Origin: Marinococcus sp. PL1-022
GTDB taxonomy: Bacteria; Bacillota; Bacilli; Bacillales; Marinococcaceae
Direction of reading: 5' to 3'
Length of the DNA: 64,000 bases
NCBI RefSeq assembly: GCF_033845285.1
Contig: NZ_JAWXCX010000001.1
Location: 883,495 to 947,494, forward strand
The position numbers were made by a program, and so were the translations under genes. The notes below the pieces were generated by a model that ran no database searches, was not told the origin of the DNA, and worked only from the letters and a program-made list of their open reading frames with translations. Below are positions 8,930 through 18,082 of the stretch, piece by piece (the stretch's first letter is position 1; every line of letters begins with the position of its first letter).

Positions 8930-9559
8930 TTATGCCTTCATCGTATTTCCTTCCGGTGGGATAGGGTGGGCCTTGAAAAACGAAGCCAGATGCCATGTGT
9001 TGTAGGCAAGCATCTCCACGTGTTTTTTTGTAAAAGCGTTCTCTTTTCCGTGGCCATCCATATAGGAGGGACCCGGGCCGGCTTCACCCACCCAGTAAGC
9101 ATCCACGTTTGGAGGAATAGTGAAGCCAATGTGGGAGAGCCCGTATAAAATTGAAGCCGAGGCGTGCTTTGCACCGTCTTCATTTCCTGTAACGACAACG
9201 CCGCCAACTTTGTTGTAGTAAATGGCCTGGCCGGAAGCGTTGGTTTCACCGCTGCTGCCATAAAGACGTTCAATGGTAAGTGTGGCCAGACTGCTTTTTT
9301 CACCCAGCCATAGAGGTGTTCCGATAATAACAATGTCTGCCTTTTGCACTTCTTCAAAGATTTTCGGCCACTCGTCTCCATTTCCCATATTGCCGCTGAT
9401 GCCATACGGAATATAATAATCAGCAAGGCGAATGGTTTTTGTTTCCACACCTTTGCTTTTTAAAATACCTAGCACTTCATCCGAAAGAGCTTCAGTGTGG
9501 GACGGCTCCTGGGAACCCTTCAGGGAAGCGTTTAGCACCAGGGCATAAAGACGGCTCAT
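8930..9559 (-). CDS. NAD(P)H-dependent FMN reductase / flavodoxin-fold protein
   Basis: A 209-aa flavodoxin-fold protein of the multimeric flavodoxin (WrbA/NADPH-FMN reductase) type. It opens MSRLYALVLNASLKGSQEPS, the beta-1 strand and phosphate-binding loop for FMN, and has a second flavin segment, VIIGTPLWLGEKSS (about residues 71-84). Such proteins reduce FMN or quinones in the cytoplasm. The start at 9559 is chosen because a ribosome site (AGGAGAG) precedes it; an in-frame upstream ATG at 9586 has none. Single gene; partner unknown. Confidence 0.85.
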   Translation of the reverse strand: MSRLYALVLNASLKGSQEPSHTEALSDEVLGILKSKGVETKTIRLADYYIPYGISGNMGNGDEWPKIFEEVQKADIVIIGTPLWLGEKSSLATLTIERLYGSSGETNASGQAIYYNKVGGVVVTGNEDGAKHASASILYGLSHIGFTIPPNVDAYWVGEAGPGPSYMDGHGKENAFTKKHVEMLAYNTWHLASFFKAHPIPPEGNTMKA

Positions 9560-9660
9560 AAAACATCTCTCCTTATTATTCATCACGTGGATGAAATATA
9601 GGCCGGCAAATGAACGCTGCTTTTGAGGATTATGTATAGATTATACCCGTTATATAAGAA

Positions 9661-9703
9661 AAAATCCGCCCAGTTCGTGTTCGCTGCGAGCCGGGCGGAT
9701 TTT
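9661..9703 (-). terminator. Terminator after the haloacid dehalogenase gene
   Basis: AAAATCCGCCC (9661-9671) and GGGCGGATTTT (9693-9703) form an 11-bp stem. On the minus strand the stem ends in a T run, directly downstream of the dehalogenase stop. Confidence 0.85.
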
Positions 9704-9729
9704 GTGTGTTGATATTTGTTTAAAGCAAC

Positions 9730-10395
9730 TCAGCTTTCAATCAATGGAGTGAGCGTGGTGTAGTGATAATCAGGAGGCAGTTGCAGCTCTTCGGTTGGCT
9801 GCTCACTGCGATTGATCCAGGCTGTAGTGAATCCAAACGCTTTAGCACCGCTGATGTCCCACCCATTGCTCGATAGAAAGGTGATTTCATGACGCGGTAC
9901 GCGGGCGGTATCTAATACGAGCTGATACGATGCCGGAGAGGGTTTAAACTGTTTAATGTCATCGACACTGATGACGTGGTCGAGATAGTCGTTCAGCCCG
10001 GCCTGTTCCAGCAGTGGCTCGAGCATGTCTCTTGACCCGTTACTAAAAACGATCAGGGTGGCGGACTGCTCTTTTAACTTCTTCAAAACGTGCAGGCTTT
10101 CTTCAAATAGCGTTAAATGATTGTATGCCTTCATCAGCTTTTGTTCGGTTTCCTCTGTCCAGTCGGCGTGATGGGCAGCTAAAGAGAACCGCAGCGCGTC
10201 TTTTGTAACAGAGGAAAAGGGAACGTATTTCCCCATCGCCTGGCGGAGAAAGGAGTACTGGATCTGCTTTTGTCTCCAAAGCTGGCCAATGCTTTCTCCC
10301 TGACCGGGAAAATGCTCTTCACAAATAGCGTCGACCGACTGAATATTAAACAGTGTTCCATAAACATCAAAGGCAAAAATAGAATTGGAGGACAT
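9730..10395 (-). CDS. Haloacid dehalogenase, type II (HAD superfamily)
   Basis: A 221-aa HAD hydrolase of the L-2-haloacid dehalogenase type. The aspartate nucleophile is Asp10 in FAFDVYGTLFN; further family landmarks are LWRQKQIQYSFLR (about residues 39-51), VFSNGSRD (motif II), FKPSPASYQL (motif III lysine) and SSNGWDISGAKAFGF followed by WINR (motif IV). These match type II 2-haloacid dehalogenases, which release halide from short 2-haloacids. Many bacterial members have not been tested on haloacids, so physiological substrate is uncertain. Confidence 0.85.
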   Translation of the reverse strand: MSSNSIFAFDVYGTLFNIQSVDAICEEHFPGQGESIGQLWRQKQIQYSFLRQAMGKYVPFSSVTKDALRFSLAAHHADWTEETEQKLMKAYNHLTLFEESLHVLKKLKEQSATLIVFSNGSRDMLEPLLEQAGLNDYLDHVISVDDIKQFKPSPASYQLVLDTARVPRHEITFLSSNGWDISGAKAFGFTTAWINRSEQPTEELQLPPDYHYTTLTPLIES

Positions 10396-10457
10396 AGAAA
10401 AGCTCCTTTTTTAATTTATATTTTCGGCATAGACATATTTAAAAGCGTATGGACATG

Positions 10458-11231
10458 TCACAGCCCAAATGAAGTCATGCCGCCGTCAACGTAAATGTTT
10501 TGGCCGTTGACATAGCTTGATCCGGGAGCCGCTAGATACAGAACAGAGGTTTTGAGCTCATCGAGACGGCCGGTACGCTGGACCGGGGTGCGCTGTTCAA
10601 CGGCATGCCGGAAATCGTCGTCTTCAAGGGAGCCGGCATTAAAATCTGTTTTAAAGAACCATGGGCTGATCGCATTCACTGTAATTCCGTACGGGGCAAG
10701 CTCGCCCGACAATTGTTTGGTAAAGTGGATAAGGCCTGCCTTGCTTGGGCCATAAACAGAGCTGAAGAACAAGCTTACACCGCCGGCAACCGAAGCCGTA
10801 TTCACAATGCGGCCGTAATTAGCTTTTTTCATGTGGGGGACGACGGCCTTGGTCATGAGGAACGCAGACTTCAGATTCGTATTGAACACATGCTCCCAGT
10901 CCTCTTCGCTTATATCCTCTACTTTGCCATAAGCGGCGGTACCGGCGTTATTAACAAGCACATCGATCCGGCCAAAGTCGTTCATAATACGTGAAACCGT
11001 CTGGGAGACCTGGTCTTTGTCCGTCACGTCACAGACAAGCGGAGTCACTTCCGCGTTTGTTTCACTCCTGATGTCGCCAGCTGCATCTTCGATTTTGCTT
11101 TGGGTACGACCAAGAATAACCACGTGGGCTTCAGCGCCAGCCAGTGTTTCGGCCATTGTTTTTCCAATGCCGCTGCCTCCACCGGTTACAACTGCGACCT
11201 GTTGGGAAAGAGAAAATAAATTCATAGACAT
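10458..11231 (-). CDS. SDR-family oxidoreductase
   Basis: A 257-aa short-chain dehydrogenase with TGGGSGIG (residues 16-23), NNAGTA (about 93-98) and the catalytic YGPSK near residue 160. The opening MNLFSLSQQVAVVTGGGSGI and the C-terminal YVNGQNIYVDGGMTS resemble gluconate 5-dehydrogenase and 3-oxoacyl reductase-like members. The translated start could be either Met1 or Met3. It is flanked by unrelated genes, so the substrate cannot be assigned. Confidence 0.85.
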   Translation of the reverse strand: MSMNLFSLSQQVAVVTGGGSGIGKTMAETLAGAEAHVVILGRTQSKIEDAAGDIRSETNAEVTPLVCDVTDKDQVSQTVSRIMNDFGRIDVLVNNAGTAAYGKVEDISEEDWEHVFNTNLKSAFLMTKAVVPHMKKANYGRIVNTASVAGGVSLFFSSVYGPSKAGLIHFTKQLSGELAPYGITVNAISPWFFKTDFNAGSLEDDDFRHAVEQRTPVQRTGRLDELKTSVLYLAAPGSSYVNGQNIYVDGGMTSFGL

Positions 11232-11330
11232 ACTATCGATCCTTTCATTTTTGATTCTAAAGAAAATACTGAAAGAGAAAACAGGAATACCCTGTACGGA
11301 TACCTCTGTTGCTATTCATTCAATCATCCT

Positions 11331-11993
11331 TTAATGCTTGTCCGGAGAGAGGCCGAGCCATCGTTTGACGGGCTCCCGGAAGTAATATGTGATGCCGATT
11401 AACAGCAAAAATAAAGCTGCAGCAAGGATGAATATAAAAATATTGCCTGAAGCGATACTGGCTCCAAGAAAGCTGTAGGCAAATGTTCCAGGGATCATTC
11501 CAAGAATGGTGGCAAGAATAAATGAAGTAAAACGCACCCTGGCAATACCGCCTGCGTAACTGAGCAGATCAAAGCTCACAATGGGAATAAGACGCAGGAC
11601 GAAAATATATAAAAATCCGCGTTTTTCCATCTGATGGAACAGCTTTTCCGACCAGGAGAAGCTGTCCATTTTTAATACGGACCTGCCAAACAGCCTGGCC
11701 ATGACATAGCCTGTGGACGCGGCGCCAGTAGCCCCGATAATGATATAAAGGACACCGGGCCAGACGCCAAAGGCCAGGCCTGCTCCAAGCGACAGTACTG
11801 AAGTGGGAAAGAAGACAAACGGCCCGATCATGTAAATAATGAAGAAAATAACCGGCCCCCACCAGCCAAACGACAATATGAAGTCACGAATATCGGTTGG
11901 ACGGATCTCTAAATAAAAATGAGTAAAGTAAGAAATGGTGCCGAATGCTAATAAAACCAAAGTGATTTTTAACCAGCGGGGAAGTGGGAGCAC
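11331..11993 (-). CDS. TVP38/TMEM64-family membrane protein
   Basis: A 220-aa membrane protein of the TVP38/TMEM64 (DedA-like, SNARE-associated) family, with five to six hydrophobic segments. Recognisable family elements are GPFVFFPTSVLSLGAGLAFG (about residues 57-76), where the re-entrant loop lies, followed by GASTGYVMARLFG and LRLIPIVSFDLLSYAGG. Bacterial members are thought to act in lipid or ion homeostasis; a precise activity is not established from sequence. The start is followed by LPLPRWLKIT; a ribosome site is weak. Confidence 0.82.
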   Translation of the reverse strand: MLPLPRWLKITLVLLAFGTISYFTHFYLEIRPTDIRDFILSFGWWGPVIFFIIYMIGPFVFFPTSVLSLGAGLAFGVWPGVLYIIIGATGAASTGYVMARLFGRSVLKMDSFSWSEKLFHQMEKRGFLYIFVLRLIPIVSFDLLSYAGGIARVRFTSFILATILGMIPGTFAYSFLGASIASGNIFIFILAAALFLLLIGITYYFREPVKRWLGLSPDKH

Positions 11994-12249
11994 AAGTCTT
12001 CATTCCTTTCAAAACACAGGCGTACCAAGTGTTATCCGTTGTAAAAACATTTATACCGTTAGTGAGCCGGGCACACTATTGTTGGAACAATGTATCACGG
12101 GGGAAAGTAATTATTCAAAGCATACGTACCGCAGTATAAGGTAGCTTACATGTCGTTTGAAGATGGAGCAATATGTAGAGTAATCTGGATTACATTAATA
12201 TTTATACATAAGGAATACAATTGCAGTAACAAAAAAGGAGGGATTCGAA

Positions 12250-12479
12250 ATGGGAAGAACGGCTCTCTTTGGCAGTATCGGGGTATCGCGGGTGGAATTT
12301 TGTTTGGAATTATGATGCAGACAATGGGGCAAATGGAAATGCTGTCAGCAATGGTGGGTTCGTCAGGACTTCTAGCAGGCTGGAAAATTCATTTAATGGG
12401 AATCGCCACTCATTTCTTTTATACGGCTGTTGTAGCGGTGGTATATACACTTCTTGTAAAGACACTCAAAGAACAATAA
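12250..12479 (+). pseudogene. Small membrane protein gene interrupted by a frameshift in a G run
   Basis: ATG 12250 follows a strong AAAAAAGGAGGG ribosome site and encodes MGRTALFGSIG before the frame runs into a stop after about 20 codons. The continuation is in the next frame: GIAGGILFGIMMQTMGQMEM and on to HFFYTAVVAVVYTLLVKTLK, ending at 12479. Adding one G to the GGGG at 12280-12283 joins the two into one hydrophobic protein of about 76 aa. The glycine/methionine-rich opening resembles small Bacillaceae membrane proteins of unknown function. It may be a decayed gene, a sequencing error, or slippage-dependent expression. Confidence 0.65.
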
Positions 12480-12525
12480 TGAAAACGACTGCGAGTTCAA
12501 AATAACAGGTAGTCATAACGAGAAT

Positions 12526-12557
12526 GAAAAGAGCCCTGGCGGGGCCCCGCCAGGGCT
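12526..12557 (-). terminator. Terminator of the hexuronate operon
   Basis: A perfect 26-bp palindrome (12532-12557; arms AGCCCTGGCGGGG and CCCCGCCAGGGCT). On the minus strand it is followed by CTTTTC, so it ends the long minus-strand operon whose last gene is the KDPG aldolase. Confidence 0.8.
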
Positions 12558-12576
12558 TCTAGTGATGGATGCTGAG

Positions 12577-13209
12577 TTATGCAGAACTGTTTTTAAGTGT
12601 ATTGATTATATTAGCTGCGTTTTCCTTAATTTCCTCCAAATCATTTTTGTACAATATACTACCTACACTTAATGCAACTGCTCCTTGATCGATCCACTCT
12701 TTAGCATTTTTCTCCGTTACTCCTCCAGAAGGCATAAGGCTAGCTTGAGGAAGTGGTCCTTGAATGGACTTTAAAAAGGAGGGTGAAACCGTATTCCCAG
12801 GAAAAACCTTTATAATATCTGCTCCGTATTTCAAGGCAGTAACCATCTCGCTTACAGTGTAGCAACCTGGTAGGTAAGGAACCCTGTACAAATTACATAT
12901 TTTAGCGATAGCTTTATCAAAATGGGGAGAGACGATAAAAGAAGCACCATAGGAAATTGCTAAACTAGCAGTTGTGGCATCCAGGACAGTCCCTGCCCCT
13001 ATTAAGGCCCGTTCTCCGTATTCTTTGCTTAAAGATTCAATGAGACTTGAAGCCCTGGGCACTGTATAAGTGATTTCAAGACAAGTTATTCCACCTTCGA
13101 AGGCCCCAATAGCTACTTTTTCTGCCTGCTCATGTGTATCCCCCCGAATTACCGCTACAACTTGATAATCAAATATTTTGGACAAGATAGACCATTTTTG
13201 ATCTTCCAT
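12577..13209 (-). CDS. kdgA: 2-dehydro-3-deoxy-6-phosphogluconate aldolase
   Basis: A 210-aa class I KDPG/KHG aldolase that splits KDPG into pyruvate and glyceraldehyde-3-phosphate. The Schiff-base lysine is in ADIIKVFPGNTVSP (about residues 131-144). Other family marks are VIRGDTHEQA, the glutamate in CLEITYT, IGAGTVLD and SPHFD, and MPSGGVTEKN for phosphate binding. It is the last gene of the hexuronate operon, 57 bp after the KDG kinase, and completes the pathway to central metabolism. Confidence 0.94.
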   Translation of the reverse strand: MEDQKWSILSKIFDYQVVAVIRGDTHEQAEKVAIGAFEGGITCLEITYTVPRASSLIESLSKEYGERALIGAGTVLDATTASLAISYGASFIVSPHFDKAIAKICNLYRVPYLPGCYTVSEMVTALKYGADIIKVFPGNTVSPSFLKSIQGPLPQASLMPSGGVTEKNAKEWIDQGAVALSVGSILYKNDLEEIKENAANIINTLKNSSA

Positions 13210-13265
13210 AGCATGCTCCTTTAAGGCTAGACTGTTAGTAGTCTAATTAATTTAGATTCAAATAT

Positions 13266-14276
13266 TCACCGCTTCATATCGGTGCCGTATTGTTTTTCAA
13301 GGTATGCTTCTACATCCTCTTGCTTCAAAATAAAAGAGTCGCCTTTCAAAGTATGGGCTAAAACACCTGTAGCAGTTGCAAAATTAATTGTTTCCTGCAT
13401 CATAGTATGTTGTTGCAGGTTTATTTTGTGTAACACTCCCGCAGCAAAAGCATCACCGCCACCTATACGATCACAAACATGCACACAATAAGCAGGGGAC
13501 GAAAAAGCATCTCCGTCCTGATGGATTAATGAGCCCTGCAAGTAATGTAGTTCGTTTGTTTCTGCTTTTCGATTTGAGGAAGCAAACCACTTTATATTAT
13601 ATTCTTTCAAAAAACTAATGATTGTATCTCTCTCTTTAGTAGTTGGGGAATCTTGATATGCTTTTTTTAAAATATTTGTAAGGTCTGAAACATTTCCAAA
13701 ACAGATAGAAACGTAAGGGAGCACTTCTTCGAACGCTGCTCTTGCTTCATCAATACTCCAAAGTTTACTTCTATAATTAAAGTCAAAACTAATATTTATA
13801 TTGCGTTTTTTAGCTTCCTCCAAGATTATTTTCGTGTTATGACGGCAGTTTTCACCTAAAGCGAGAGTAATGCCTGTAATGTGTAGAATGTCTATGTCCT
13901 CTAATATAAAATCCCAATTTTTACTAGGGAGACTCCAGGTCGAAAAAGAAGAAAACATGCGGTCATAAGTGACATTGGAAGGTCTCTCAGCAGTACCACT
14001 TTCAACAAGATATGTACCGAGCCTCGCTCCCTGAATATCAATATAGGAGGTATCAATTCCTTCTTTATTCAAAAAAGCTGTAGCAGCTTCTCCGAATGGA
14101 TTATCGGGAAGAGCTGTTAATACTGTGCTCTGACTCCCCAAGTTACTTAATGCAACAGCTACATTTATCTCGGCACCGCCATAATAAAAATTCAAGTGGT
14201 CTGATTGCTTTATTGTCTTAATAGAAGGAGGGGAGAGGCGCATCAAGAGCTCTCCCACTGTAACTACTTTTTTCAT
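13266..14276 (-). CDS. kdgK: 2-dehydro-3-deoxygluconokinase (PfkB family)
   Basis: A 336-aa PfkB-family sugar kinase that phosphorylates 2-keto-3-deoxygluconate to KDPG. The N-terminal GELLMRLSPP and YYGGAEINVAVALSNLG (about residues 29-45) are typical of KdgK; the C-terminal DRIGGGDAFAAGVLH (about 267-281) holds the anion hole and the catalytic aspartate. It sits between uxuB and kdgA in the same operon. Codon use is AT-richer than in the flanking regions outside the operon. Confidence 0.93.
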   Translation of the reverse strand: MKKVVTVGELLMRLSPPSIKTIKQSDHLNFYYGGAEINVAVALSNLGSQSTVLTALPDNPFGEAATAFLNKEGIDTSYIDIQGARLGTYLVESGTAERPSNVTYDRMFSSFSTWSLPSKNWDFILEDIDILHITGITLALGENCRHNTKIILEEAKKRNINISFDFNYRSKLWSIDEARAAFEEVLPYVSICFGNVSDLTNILKKAYQDSPTTKERDTIISFLKEYNIKWFASSNRKAETNELHYLQGSLIHQDGDAFSSPAYCVHVCDRIGGGDAFAAGVLHKINLQQHTMMQETINFATATGVLAHTLKGDSFILKQEDVEAYLEKQYGTDMKR

Positions 14277-14312
14277 GTGAACACCCCACGTAGTTTTAAA
14301 CGAAACATATAT

Positions 14313-15161
14313 TTATACACCTGAATAAGCCATAAATCCGCCATCAACAGGAATAGTGATGCCTGTCACAAAACGGGACATAGAAGAGTCAACAAGCCAG
14401 ACTAACGGTCCTGTTAAATCTTCAGGTTTGCCAAAGCGTTCCATCGGGGTCTGGCTGATAATTTTTTCCGCCCGGTTTGTCATTTCTCCTTGAGCATCAA
14501 GCAGCATGTTTCGATTTTGGGACGTTAGAAAAAAGCCGGGAGCAATGGCATTACAGCGAATGTTTTCTTTAGCCATATGGACCGCGAGCCATTGAGTGAA
14601 ATTATCGATACCGGCTTTGGCAGCACTGTAGGAAATTACTTTAGTCATCGGAGTCGGTGCACTCATGGAGGAAATGTTGATAATGCTGGCATCTTCTTTT
14701 CCAAGCATATGTTTCATGAATACCTGAGTAGAGAGGACGGTACCTACGTAATTCAGGTCAAAAACATGTTTAATTCCTTCCTCAGTTAAGTCGAAAAATG
14801 TCTTAACATCTTCGTTATCTAAATGGCTGTTCCGGAAAAACTCTTCAGACGTTGCGGCGTCAGGATGATTGCCGCCAGCTCCGTTAACCAAAATATCATA
14901 GGATCCGTACTGCTGGTGGATAGCATGGTCCGCTGCTTCAATACTTTCTTTGTCCAGGACATCACAAGCAAGAGCGATGGCTTCCCCGCCGTCCCTGGTA
15001 ATATCATCAGCTACCTTTTGGGCATTGTCTTTCTTACGGCTGAGTACGGCCACTTTCACCCCCTGACGTGCCAGCTCTTTGGCCATTTCTCCGCACAAAA
15101 CGCCTCCTCCGCCTGTAATAACGGCCACTTTTCCTTTTAGATTCGAATGCAATGAAAGCAT
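14313..15161 (-). CDS. uxuB: D-mannonate oxidoreductase / fructuronate reductase (SDR type)
   Basis: A 282-aa short-chain dehydrogenase that reduces D-fructuronate to D-mannonate. It has TGGGGVLCGEMAKELARQ (cofactor loop), NGAGGNHPDAAT (around residue 96-107) and the catalytic YSAAKAGIDNFT. The NGAGGNHP stretch and an insertion after it are typical of Bacillus-type UxuB, unrelated to the long-chain enzyme of E. coli. Start 15161 follows AAGGAGG with 9-nt spacing; an in-frame upstream start at 15314 would lie inside uxuA. It begins one base after the uxuA stop. Confidence 0.92.
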   Translation of the reverse strand: MLSLHSNLKGKVAVITGGGGVLCGEMAKELARQGVKVAVLSRKKDNAQKVADDITRDGGEAIALACDVLDKESIEAADHAIHQQYGSYDILVNGAGGNHPDAATSEEFFRNSHLDNEDVKTFFDLTEEGIKHVFDLNYVGTVLSTQVFMKHMLGKEDASIINISSMSAPTPMTKVISYSAAKAGIDNFTQWLAVHMAKENIRCNAIAPGFFLTSQNRNMLLDAQGEMTNRAEKIISQTPMERFGKPEDLTGPLVWLVDSSMSRFVTGITIPVDGGFMAYSGV

Positions 15162-15162
15162 A

Positions 15163-16227
15163 TTATTTCTCCTCCTTGTGTAATGTGTCCCATATGCCAA
15201 GCAAATACATAATCCCGAGCGCCCGATCGTAAAGGCCATAGCCGGGACGACAGTTTTCGTTCCATATTTGTCTGCCGTGATCGGGGCGGATAGCTCCTTC
15301 AAATTGAATATCATGGTAAGCTTTCATAATTTCGCCAATATCAATAGAACCGTCGGAAGATCGATGGGAGGTTTCGATAAAATCCCCATTAGGAAAACGA
15401 TAAAGATTGCGTACATGTCCAAAAGCAATTCTATCTTTGAATTCCCGGATCATTGCCGGTATATTATTTGCTTCATTGGCCCCCAGGGACCCGCTGCAAA
15501 GAGCAATGCCATTGGAAGGACTGTCGACCAGATGTAATAGCTTCTGGATGTCTTCATGACTGGAGAGAATTCTCGGTAACCCAAAGACCGGCCATGGTGG
15601 ATCATCCGGGTGTGCAGCCATCTGAATGTCATACTTTTCGCACACAGGGATAATAGCGGATAAAAAATAATGCAAGTTTTCACGCAGAGTGTCGGCGGTA
15701 ATGCTTTCATATTGATGAATAATATGCTTGATATCTTTTAGACGTTCAGGCTCCCAGCCAGGCATAGTGAACTCCGGGTTGGATGTTATGGTGCGGACCA
15801 TTTCTTCAGGATCTACGTTATTGATAAGGTCGTATTGATAGAACATCGCATACGAATTATCATTTAATGGCCTATTCAAGTCCGTACGAATCCAGTCAAA
15901 GACAGGCATGAAATTATAACAGATAACTTTCACACCAGCCTCCGCCAGGTTTTCAATGGTGTTTTTGTAATTCTCAATATAACTATCGCGGGACGGAAGT
16001 CCAAGTTTAATATCCTCGTGGATATTAACGCTTTCCACTACGTCTGCACGAAAACCATGGGAAGTAATGGCAGAGGTGACCTCATCTATCTCGTGCTTCG
16101 GCCACACCTCTCCAGGCTGCCTTTGATGTAATGCCCATACGATGCTCTCGACTCCGGGAATTTGTTTTATTTGCTTCAAAGAAATTGTATCGTTATGTTC
16201 TCCGAACCAACGGAAGGCTATACGCAT
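15163..16227 (-). CDS. uxuA: Mannonate dehydratase
   Basis: A 354-aa mannonate dehydratase that removes water from D-mannonate to give 2-keto-3-deoxygluconate. It opens MRIAFRWFGEHNDTISLKQI, and contains PGVESIVWALHQ, AAHPDDPPWPVFGLPRI (about residues 200-216), CSGSLGA and FGHVRN, all conserved around the metal site of the UxuA TIM-barrel. The gene follows dctM by 33 bp and overlaps the translation signals of uxuB. Length matches the Bacillus family. Confidence 0.95.
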   Translation of the reverse strand: MRIAFRWFGEHNDTISLKQIKQIPGVESIVWALHQRQPGEVWPKHEIDEVTSAITSHGFRADVVESVNIHEDIKLGLPSRDSYIENYKNTIENLAEAGVKVICYNFMPVFDWIRTDLNRPLNDNSYAMFYQYDLINNVDPEEMVRTITSNPEFTMPGWEPERLKDIKHIIHQYESITADTLRENLHYFLSAIIPVCEKYDIQMAAHPDDPPWPVFGLPRILSSHEDIQKLLHLVDSPSNGIALCSGSLGANEANNIPAMIREFKDRIAFGHVRNLYRFPNGDFIETSHRSSDGSIDIGEIMKAYHDIQFEGAIRPDHGRQIWNENCRPGYGLYDRALGIMYLLGIWDTLHKEEK

Positions 16228-16260
16228 CGCTCCAACTCCATTCTAAAAATTTGGTATTTA

Positions 16261-17541
16261 TTAACGCATTAATACTTCTGGCAAAAATAATGATATTTGA
16301 GGGAAAAGAACTAAAATAATGATAAAAACCACAACCATGCAGATGTAAGGTATTGACTCTTTCATATAATCTGTGACAGAAATATTTGATAAAGAACAAA
16401 CGGTATACATGGTGACGCCTATTGGCGGTGTCATGCCACCCATGGTAACAATGGTCATCATTAAAATTCCAAAGTGTACAGGATCCATTCCGATGTTTGT
16501 CATAATTGGAAGAAGAATAGGAGTGAGTAAAAGCGTATTAACTGTACTCTCCATAAACATGCCCGCTACCAACAGGAAAACCAGAACAATAGTAATAATT
16601 AAAAAAGGATTTTCAGTCAAAGACAAAAGAAATGTTGTAGCGCTTTGTGGCAGCTGGGCAGACGTAATAGCATACCCTAAGATAGAAGCACAGGCAATGA
16701 TCAACATAATAATCGCATTGTCTTCAACAGTGTTTTTTAATACCAGATTTAATTTTTTCCAGTCGAGTTCTTTATAGATAAACCATCCGACTACAAGAGC
16801 ATACACTACAGCAAAGGCTCCGGCCTCAGAAGCTGTAAATACACCGAAACGAATACCTACAATTAAAATAACTGGGAATAGAAGGCCCCAAAAGCTAGCT
16901 TTAAAAGTGGAAACCACTTCTTTAAATGTGGCTCTCTTGATACGTGCGGGTTCATAGTGACGTTTTTTTGCAATAAGGCTTGAAGTAATCATAAGCATGA
17001 TGGTCATAAGAATGCCGGGTACGATGCCAGCCATAAATAACTGTCCTATAGAAACCTCGCCCACAAAGCCGTAAAGGATGAGGCCGATACTTGGGGGGAT
17101 GGTGGCAGTAATTAAAGCACTGAAAGCGATAACGGATCCAGTGAACCCTCCCGAATAGCCTTTGTTCATCATCTGTGGTGATAAGATTCTGCTCTGCATG
17201 GCAGCATCTGCGTTTGCTGAACCAGAAATCCCGCCCATCATGGCGCTTAAAATTATCGAGACATGAGCCAGTCCGCCAACCAAATGACCGGTCAAGGCGT
17301 TTGCAAAATCGATAAGCCTTTTTGTGATACCGGTTTCATTTAATAAATTACCAGCCAGTACAAAAAAAGGGACAGCTAGCAGTGGAAAAGACTGCGTTCC
17401 TTCAGCGAAACGCTGAATGGCTAGGTTTATAGGCAGGTTCGGTTCTGTAATAAAAAACACCAAACCCGAAATACCAATAGCAAAAGCAATGGGGACATTT
17501 ACGACAATTAATACTACAAATGAAATTAAAACCCAGATCAT
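16261..17541 (-). CDS. TRAP transporter large permease (DctM type), likely for hexuronate
   Basis: A 426-aa membrane protein with about 12 hydrophobic segments, the DctM subunit of a tripartite ATP-independent periplasmic transporter, which couples solute uptake to Na+. Family marks include FFVLAGNLLNETGITKRLID (about residues 60-79), GGISGSANADAAMQS, and TPPIGVTMYTVCSLSN near the C-terminus. Its start overlaps the DctQ stop by four bases. Placement inside a uronate operon suggests glucuronate or galacturonate as substrate. Confidence 0.93.
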   Translation of the reverse strand: MIWVLISFVVLIVVNVPIAFAIGISGLVFFITEPNLPINLAIQRFAEGTQSFPLLAVPFFVLAGNLLNETGITKRLIDFANALTGHLVGGLAHVSIILSAMMGGISGSANADAAMQSRILSPQMMNKGYSGGFTGSVIAFSALITATIPPSIGLILYGFVGEVSIGQLFMAGIVPGILMTIMLMITSSLIAKKRHYEPARIKRATFKEVVSTFKASFWGLLFPVILIVGIRFGVFTASEAGAFAVVYALVVGWFIYKELDWKKLNLVLKNTVEDNAIIMLIIACASILGYAITSAQLPQSATTFLLSLTENPFLIITIVLVFLLVAGMFMESTVNTLLLTPILLPIMTNIGMDPVHFGILMMTIVTMGGMTPPIGVTMYTVCSLSNISVTDYMKESIPYICMVVVFIIILVLFPQISLFLPEVLMR

Positions 17542-18059
17542 GGTTTTATCTCCTTTGCCGGACTCTCTTGAACAGATTCAGAATTAAGAGGTTTATCTTT
17601 GTTGGTAAAATATAGAACCCATTTAGAGATAAGAGTAATAAACATTAAACTACAGCCTATTGGTACAGAAGCTGTAATATAGGAATAACTAAACGGTAAA
17701 TTTTGAATACTTCTCAAGGTGAACTGACTGGTTTGAACAAATCCGAAATAAATACAGTAGAGAAGAAAGCCCCCAATTAAAATATTTGTAAATACTTGAA
17801 TGATAAGCTGCCCTTTTGGAGGTAATTTGGATGTAAAAAAGTCAACGCCAATGTGGCGGTTTTTACGGAGAGCTTGATTAGCTCCGATAAAAACGAGCCA
17901 GATAAAAAGCAGTTGAGCCATTTCCACGGACCAGGCGATAGGAAACCCAGCCCAGCGGACCATGGCAGAATAAAATACCAATAATACAATACTGGCTAAC
18001 AGCAATTTCGTAAGCGTTTCTTCGATCTTATTTAAAGCGAAAGCGAGCCTGCTCATCAC
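17538..18059 (-). CDS. TRAP transporter small permease (DctQ type)
   Basis: A 173-aa protein with four hydrophobic segments, the small membrane subunit of the TRAP transporter. The PIAWSVEMAQLLFIWLVFIG segment (about residues 36-55) and ALRKNRHIGVDFF are family signatures (DctQ). It lies 23 bp after the binding-protein gene and overlaps dctM by ATGA. It works only as a complex with the large subunit. Confidence 0.92.
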   Translation of the reverse strand: MMSRLAFALNKIEETLTKLLLASIVLLVFYSAMVRWAGFPIAWSVEMAQLLFIWLVFIGANQALRKNRHIGVDFFTSKLPPKGQLIIQVFTNILIGGFLLYCIYFGFVQTSQFTLRSIQNLPFSYSYITASVPIGCSLMFITLISKWVLYFTNKDKPLNSESVQESPAKEIKP

Positions 18060-18082
18060 GAGTGCCTCCTCAAAATCTTATG

